From Planctomycetota bacterium (GTDB lineage Bacteria; Planctomycetota; UBA11346), in assembly GCA_013821615.1 (NCBI GenBank), contig JACDGQ010000076.1, positions 1-10,173 on the forward strand: DNA of 10,173 nt. The letters are read 5' to 3'. The notes under the pieces are model-generated. The model saw only the letters and a program-made list of their open reading frames with translations, did not search any database and was not told the origin of the DNA. The position numbers and the translations under genes are program-made. This document shows, in pieces, positions 7,566 to 10,173 of the stretch; the first letter of the stretch is position 1; each line of letters starts with the position of its first letter.

Positions 7566-7587
7566 CCGGCCCGCGTCCACGGGCCGG
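7566..7587 (-). promoter_or_regulatory. GC hairpin in the apt leader
   Basis: CCGGCCCG (7566-7573) and CGGGCCGG (7580-7587) form a perfect 8-bp stem with a 6-base loop, 38 bases upstream of the apt start on the - strand. It could act in the apt leader or be a binding site. No recognisable riboswitch core accompanies it, and no convincing apt promoter was found. Confidence 0.3.
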
Positions 7588-7646
7588 ACATGCGCCTGCA
7601 TGCATCACGGCGTGCGCGCGCGCGGCACATGAGGCGTGCGGAGGGC

Positions 7647-7674
7647 TTGCCAGTCACCCCCTAGGAGCTATCCT
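7647..7674 (+). promoter_or_regulatory. Putative sigma-70-type promoter for tatA
   Basis: TTGCCA (7647-7652) and TATCCT (7669-7674) are separated by 16 bases, 26 bases upstream of the tatA ATG. Each matches the -35/-10 consensus at four of six positions. It would drive the whole tatA cluster. It is predicted by pattern only. Confidence 0.45.
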
Positions 7675-7699
7675 TCGCGCCCTTGCCGAGGAGGCACTT

Positions 7700-8008
7700 A
7701 TGGACCCGTCGACGCAGCTCGTGCCAGCCATATTCGACCTCGGCAGCGGCAGCCATTGGATCATCATCCTGGTCGTCGCCCTGCTGCTCTTCGGCCGTCG
7801 CCTTCCCGAGATCATGCGCAGCCTGGGCGGCAGCATCCGCCAGTTCAAGAAGGGTATGGACACCGATCAGGGCGACGAGCACCCCGCGCAGCCCCCGGTC
7901 GATGGCGCGGTCAGCCGCCAGGCCGTGGCCCCTCCCGAGCCGCCCCCGGCCGTGCCCCTCCCGCAGGCCCGGGAAGTGCCAGTTCAGGACCCCACTAAAC
8001 CCCATTGA
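7700..8008 (+). CDS. tatA: Twin-arginine translocase subunit TatA/TatE
   Basis: 102 aa inner-membrane subunit that forms the protein-conducting part of the Tat pathway for folded proteins. There is a strong Shine-Dalgarno sequence GAGGAGG (7688-7694). A single transmembrane segment (about 19-31, WIIILVVALLLFG) leads through the conserved FG (31-32) into the amphipathic helix RRLPEIMRSLGGSIRQFKKGM (33-53). The tail from 62 on is Pro-rich, non-conserved and acidic/neutral, as usual. The 18-residue segment ahead of the membrane helix is longer than typical. TatB and TatC are not in the window, so TatA versus TatB rests on the short helix and tail. It is the first gene of a likely operon; the next gene begins 27 bases on. 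Confidence 0.93.
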   Translation: MDPSTQLVPAIFDLGSGSHWIIILVVALLLFGRRLPEIMRSLGGSIRQFKKGMDTDQGDEHPAQPPVDGAVSRQAVAPPEPPPAVPLPQAREVPVQDPTKPH

Positions 8009-8011
8009 GAG

Positions 8012-8026
8012 CCGTCCTTAGGACGG
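8012..8026 (+). promoter_or_regulatory. Palindrome covering the ribosome-binding site of the M24 gene
   Basis: CCGTCCT-T-AGGACGG is a perfect 15-base palindrome in the 27-base gap after tatA. Its right arm AGGACGG (8020-8026) is the only Shine-Dalgarno-like sequence for the ATG at 8036 (9 bases away). In RNA it would pair as a 6-bp stem with a TTA loop, hiding the site. It could limit translation or be a protein-binding site. Confidence 0.4.
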
Positions 8027-8035
8027 ATATTCGTC

Positions 8036-9130
8036 ATGACCGAGACGGTGGAGAAACTCGCCCGCCTGCGCGCCTATATCAAGGCCAGGAAACTCGATGG
8101 CGTGGTGCTGGTTTCGCGGGCGAACTTCGCCTGGCTCTCGGGCGGTGGTGACAATCACGTGATCGCGCAGTCGGAGCGTGGCGTCGGCGCCCTGGTGGTG
8201 ACGGCCAAGCAGGCGCTGCTCATCGCCAACCGCATCGAGGCCGAGCGCCTCGGCCATGAAGAGCCGCTCAGCGCCTTCACCGTCAAGAGCTTTCCGTGGA
8301 CGCAGCCGCTCAGCGACGGTCTCGCGAAGCTGCTGCCCGAGGGCAAGTTCGCGAGCGACGACCACGATGCGACCGGCCTGCCCAATCTGCCCGCCGACTT
8401 CGTCCAGGAGGTGCGCGCCAGCCTGACCGAGAACGAAGTACGCCGCTACAAGGCCCTCGGTCGCGACTGCTCACTGGTCATCGAGACCGTCGCGCGGCAG
8501 ATCGCGAAGGGCGACAGCGAGCACCAGATCGAGGCCGACATGGCCCGCCACCTGATCGCGCGCGGCATCCAGCCGCACGTGCTGCTGGTCGCCGCCGACC
8601 AGCGCATCGAGCGCTACCGCCACCCCACGCCGACCGCCAATCACCTGCGCAACGCGGCCATGATGGTGATCTGCGGGCAGCGCGGCGGCCTGATCGCCAA
8701 TCTCACCCGCCTCATCCACTTCGGGCCGATCGCGCCGGACCTGCTCGCGCGCCACGAGGCGGTGCTGCGCATCGAGTCCGCGCTGTGGGAGGCGACCGTA
8801 CCCGGCGCCACCTTCGGCGAGGCGCTCAAGGCCGGCATCAGCCAGTACAAGACCGAGGGCCACGCCAAGGAGTGGGAGCTGCACCACCAGGGCGGCCCGA
8901 CCGGCTACAGTGGCCGCGACTTCATGGCCACGCCTGACGAGAAGCGCACGGTGCTGCTGCATCAGGCGGTGGCGTGGAACCCGTCCATCACCGGCACCAA
9001 GAGCGAGGACACCTTCATCACCGAGGCCAAGGGCCGCACCATGATCACCGCCGGCACCCCCGACTGGCCGACCATGACGGTCAAGGGTGCGGCGGGCTCG
9101 TTCACCCGCCCCGGCTTCCTGATCCGCTGA
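8036..9130 (+). CDS. M24-fold (Xaa-Pro peptidase-like) protein with altered metal site
   Basis: 364 aa. Residues 1-125 form a creatinase/prolidase-type N-terminal domain (LRAYIKARKLDGVVLVSRANFAWLSGG at 11-37) and 130-345 the pita-bread catalytic fold (TENEVRRYKALGRD, SEHQIEADMARHLIARGIQPH). In aminopeptidase P the metal ligands are Asp, Asp, His, Glu, Glu. Here the two Asp positions read VICGQRGGLIANLTR (211-225), with Asn222 in place of the second Asp and no Asp at the first. HHQGGPTGY (283-291) supplies the His. The first Glu region reads AVAWNPSI without Glu; only Glu324 (SEDTF) remains. Related M24 proteins with an HHQGG motif exist and are annotated as peptidases by fold. The fold also includes creatinase, which works without metal. 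The substrate is unknown. It is likely cotranscribed with tatA. Confidence 0.85.
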   Translation: MTETVEKLARLRAYIKARKLDGVVLVSRANFAWLSGGGDNHVIAQSERGVGALVVTAKQALLIANRIEAERLGHEEPLSAFTVKSFPWTQPLSDGLAKLLPEGKFASDDHDATGLPNLPADFVQEVRASLTENEVRRYKALGRDCSLVIETVARQIAKGDSEHQIEADMARHLIARGIQPHVLLVAADQRIERYRHPTPTANHLRNAAMMVICGQRGGLIANLTRLIHFGPIAPDLLARHEAVLRIESALWEATVPGATFGEALKAGISQYKTEGHAKEWELHHQGGPTGYSGRDFMATPDEKRTVLLHQAVAWNPSITGTKSEDTFITEAKGRTMITAGTPDWPTMTVKGAAGSFTRPGFLIR

Positions 9131-9131
9131 G

Positions 9132-9479
9132 ATGCGCGCCTCCTGCCCACCCTGGTGCCTGCCGCTGCTGGCCGTGCTGCTGCTCGTGGTGCCCGGCTGC
9201 ATGGACCAGGAGCGCAAGCCCATCCCGGTGATCCTGGTCGATGTCCTGACCGATGAAGGCGCCTACAGCATCAACCACCAACGCGTCGGCTGGGACGGCC
9301 TCAAGGCCGAACTGCGCCGCCTGGCGGACGAGTACCGCCGCGCCGCCACCGGCAGCAGTCGCGCCCTGGTGCGTCTCGGCGTCGAAACCGGCGCCAGCTA
9401 CGGCCGGCGCAACGAGATCGTCGACTTCTGCATGTCGGTGGGCTTGGAACAGATCCTGCCGGCGAGCAGCGGGGAGTGA
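9132..9479 (+). CDS. Small lipoprotein with ExbD/TolR-like periplasmic domain
   Basis: 115 aa. The ATG follows the previous stop by one base (TGA-G-ATG), has no clear Shine-Dalgarno sequence and is probably translated by coupling. Hydrophobic residues 10-20 lead to a lipobox-like VPGC with Cys23 (Pro at -2 is unusual), predicting a lipid anchor. Residues 30-110 resemble the periplasmic domain of ExbD/TolR: PVILVDVLTDEGAYSINHQRV (32-52), a helix GLKAELRRLADEYRRA, then ALVRLGVETGASYGRRNEIVDFCMSVGLEQI (78-108). Real ExbD proteins carry this domain on a transmembrane helix with a proton-relaying Asp; that helix is absent, and no ExbB/TolQ is near. It therefore is not expected to be an energy-coupling subunit. 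The function is unknown; the ExbD similarity is judged by eye. Confidence 0.65.
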   Translation: MRASCPPWCLPLLAVLLLVVPGCMDQERKPIPVILVDVLTDEGAYSINHQRVGWDGLKAELRRLADEYRRAATGSSRALVRLGVETGASYGRRNEIVDFCMSVGLEQILPASSGE

Positions 9480-9559
9480 GGCGCAACCCGGAAGGCGACC
9501 GCTCCGGCGGCCGTCATCAGCAGGCAGGGCCGCGCGCCGCTGCCCACCCGTGAGGACGC

Positions 9560-10084
9560 ATGCGTAAGATCGGTTGCCTCGGAATCCTGTTCGTCATCGG
9601 CGTGCTCGCCGTCGAGCTGTGGTTCTTCCTCAAGGTCTGCGAATGGTCCCATCGCGAGTACCTGGGCTGCATCCTCGCGGTGCTCGTGTTGAGCATCGTC
9701 GGTGTGCGCCTCGCCCGCTACCACCTGCAGGCCATCGCCCCGGCGCTGATGCAGGGGCGCGCCGGCCGCCACGTGATCGGCCTGCTTGGCGCCGTGCTGC
9801 TGATCATCCCCGGCTTCCTCAGCGGCGCGCTTGGTCTGCTGCTCAGCCTGCCCCCGGTCCAAGGCCTGTTCGCCAAGGTCGGCAACGTGCTGGTCGCAGG
9901 CATCGCGCGCAAAGCCATGGGCGGCATGTTCGGCGGCCGCGCGCCATTTGGCGGGGGCTTCCCGGCGGGTTTCCCCGGCGGCTTTCCCAGCGGCGGCATG
10001 GACCTTCGGCCCGACGATCGCGCGCGCTTCCCCAAGCCGCCCGGCGCCGGCAAGACCTACGACGCCAAGCCCGAGAAGGAGTAG
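9560..10084 (+). CDS. fxsA: FxsA-family membrane protein with Gly/Phe-rich tail
   Basis: 174 aa inner-membrane protein. GAGGA (9552-9556) precedes the ATG by 3 bases. Three membrane segments are visible at about 5-25, 35-53 and 72-97. The FxsA hallmark is present: GLLGAVLLIIPGFLSGALGLLLSLPPVQ (74-101), preceded by the polar RLARYHLQAIAPALMQGRAG. In E. coli, FxsA (about 158 aa) is known for relieving F-plasmid exclusion of phage T7; its molecular role is unclear. Residues 121-147 form a Gly/Phe/Pro low-complexity tail (FGGG, FPAG, FPGG, FPSG), followed by a charged end; this tail is not part of the core family. It lies 80 bases after the lipoprotein gene; the next gene's ribosome-binding site overlaps its last codons. 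Confidence 0.9.
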   Translation: MRKIGCLGILFVIGVLAVELWFFLKVCEWSHREYLGCILAVLVLSIVGVRLARYHLQAIAPALMQGRAGRHVIGLLGAVLLIIPGFLSGALGLLLSLPPVQGLFAKVGNVLVAGIARKAMGGMFGGRAPFGGGFPAGFPGGFPSGGMDLRPDDRARFPKPPGAGKTYDAKPEKE

Positions 10085-10086
10085 CC

Positions 10087-10173
10087 ATCCGCGCCGTCGT
10101 CGTCATCGCGGTGCTGGGCGTGCTGGCGGGTGCGCCGTGTGTCGCGCTTGCCGCGGAGCCGTCGGGCGAGGCC
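10087..10173 (+). CDS. Exported protein, N-terminal fragment, apparent ATC start
   Basis: Open to the window edge, 29 codons visible. Read from ATC at 10087 it gives MRAVVVIAVLGVLAGAPCV then ALAAEPSGEA: a textbook signal peptide with Arg2, hydrophobic core and ALA-A cleavage near 22. AAGGAG (10076-10081) lies exactly 5 bases ahead, overlapping the end of fxsA. No ATG, GTG, TTG or CTG occurs in this frame for at least 180 bases upstream. An in-frame GTG at 10111 would remove the basic end of the signal and has no good Shine-Dalgarno sequence. The mature protein lies beyond the window and its function cannot be judged. Confidence 0.6.
   Translation, partial: MRAVVVIAVLGVLAGAPCVALAAEPSGEA

Overview
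This is a GC-rich (roughly 70%) bacterial chromosomal segment. It has nine protein genes, one of them cut by the right edge, and one tRNA. The gene mix suggests a diderm bacterium, because there are several exported proteins, a Tat component, and a lipoprotein with an ExbD/TolR-like domain. A GntR-type helix-turn-helix joined to a LacI-type sensor, a secreted CAP protein with a calcium-loop domain, and the base composition would fit the Planctomycetota/Verrucomicrobiota/Lentisphaerota neighbourhood. That placement is inference, since no phylogenetic marker is present. No transposase, integrase, phage gene or CRISPR array is visible.

Left part (1-3200, + strand): a long hairpin sits at the very edge. 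It is followed by a secreted CAP/SCP-domain protein (209-1600), a 238-base gap with a small heptamer repeat, and an exported seven-bladed-propeller lactonase related to 6-phosphogluconolactonase (1839-2924). A tRNA-Arg(CCU) at 3077-3150 follows, with a strong intrinsic terminator directly behind it.

Middle (3200-7000, + strand): a GntR/LacI-type regulator (3442-4533) is preceded by a 15-base perfect palindrome and an upstream direct-repeat half-site exactly 20 bases away, which is a probable autoregulatory operator. The regulator is followed after 64 bases by a large secreted protein of 778 aa (4598-6934) that I cannot assign to a named family. It looks like a beta-sandwich / alpha-helical / beta-sandwich enzyme, and its regulator suggests a carbohydrate substrate. 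This pair is the most likely place for an undescribed function.

Right part (7000-10173): apt (adenine phosphoribosyltransferase, - strand) is divergent from a + strand cluster: tatA, an M24-fold peptidase homologue lacking most metal ligands, a small ExbD-like lipoprotein, fxsA, and the first 29 codons of an exported protein. Gaps of 27, 1, 80 and 2 bases suggest one transcription unit. The final gene appears to use ATC as its start codon.
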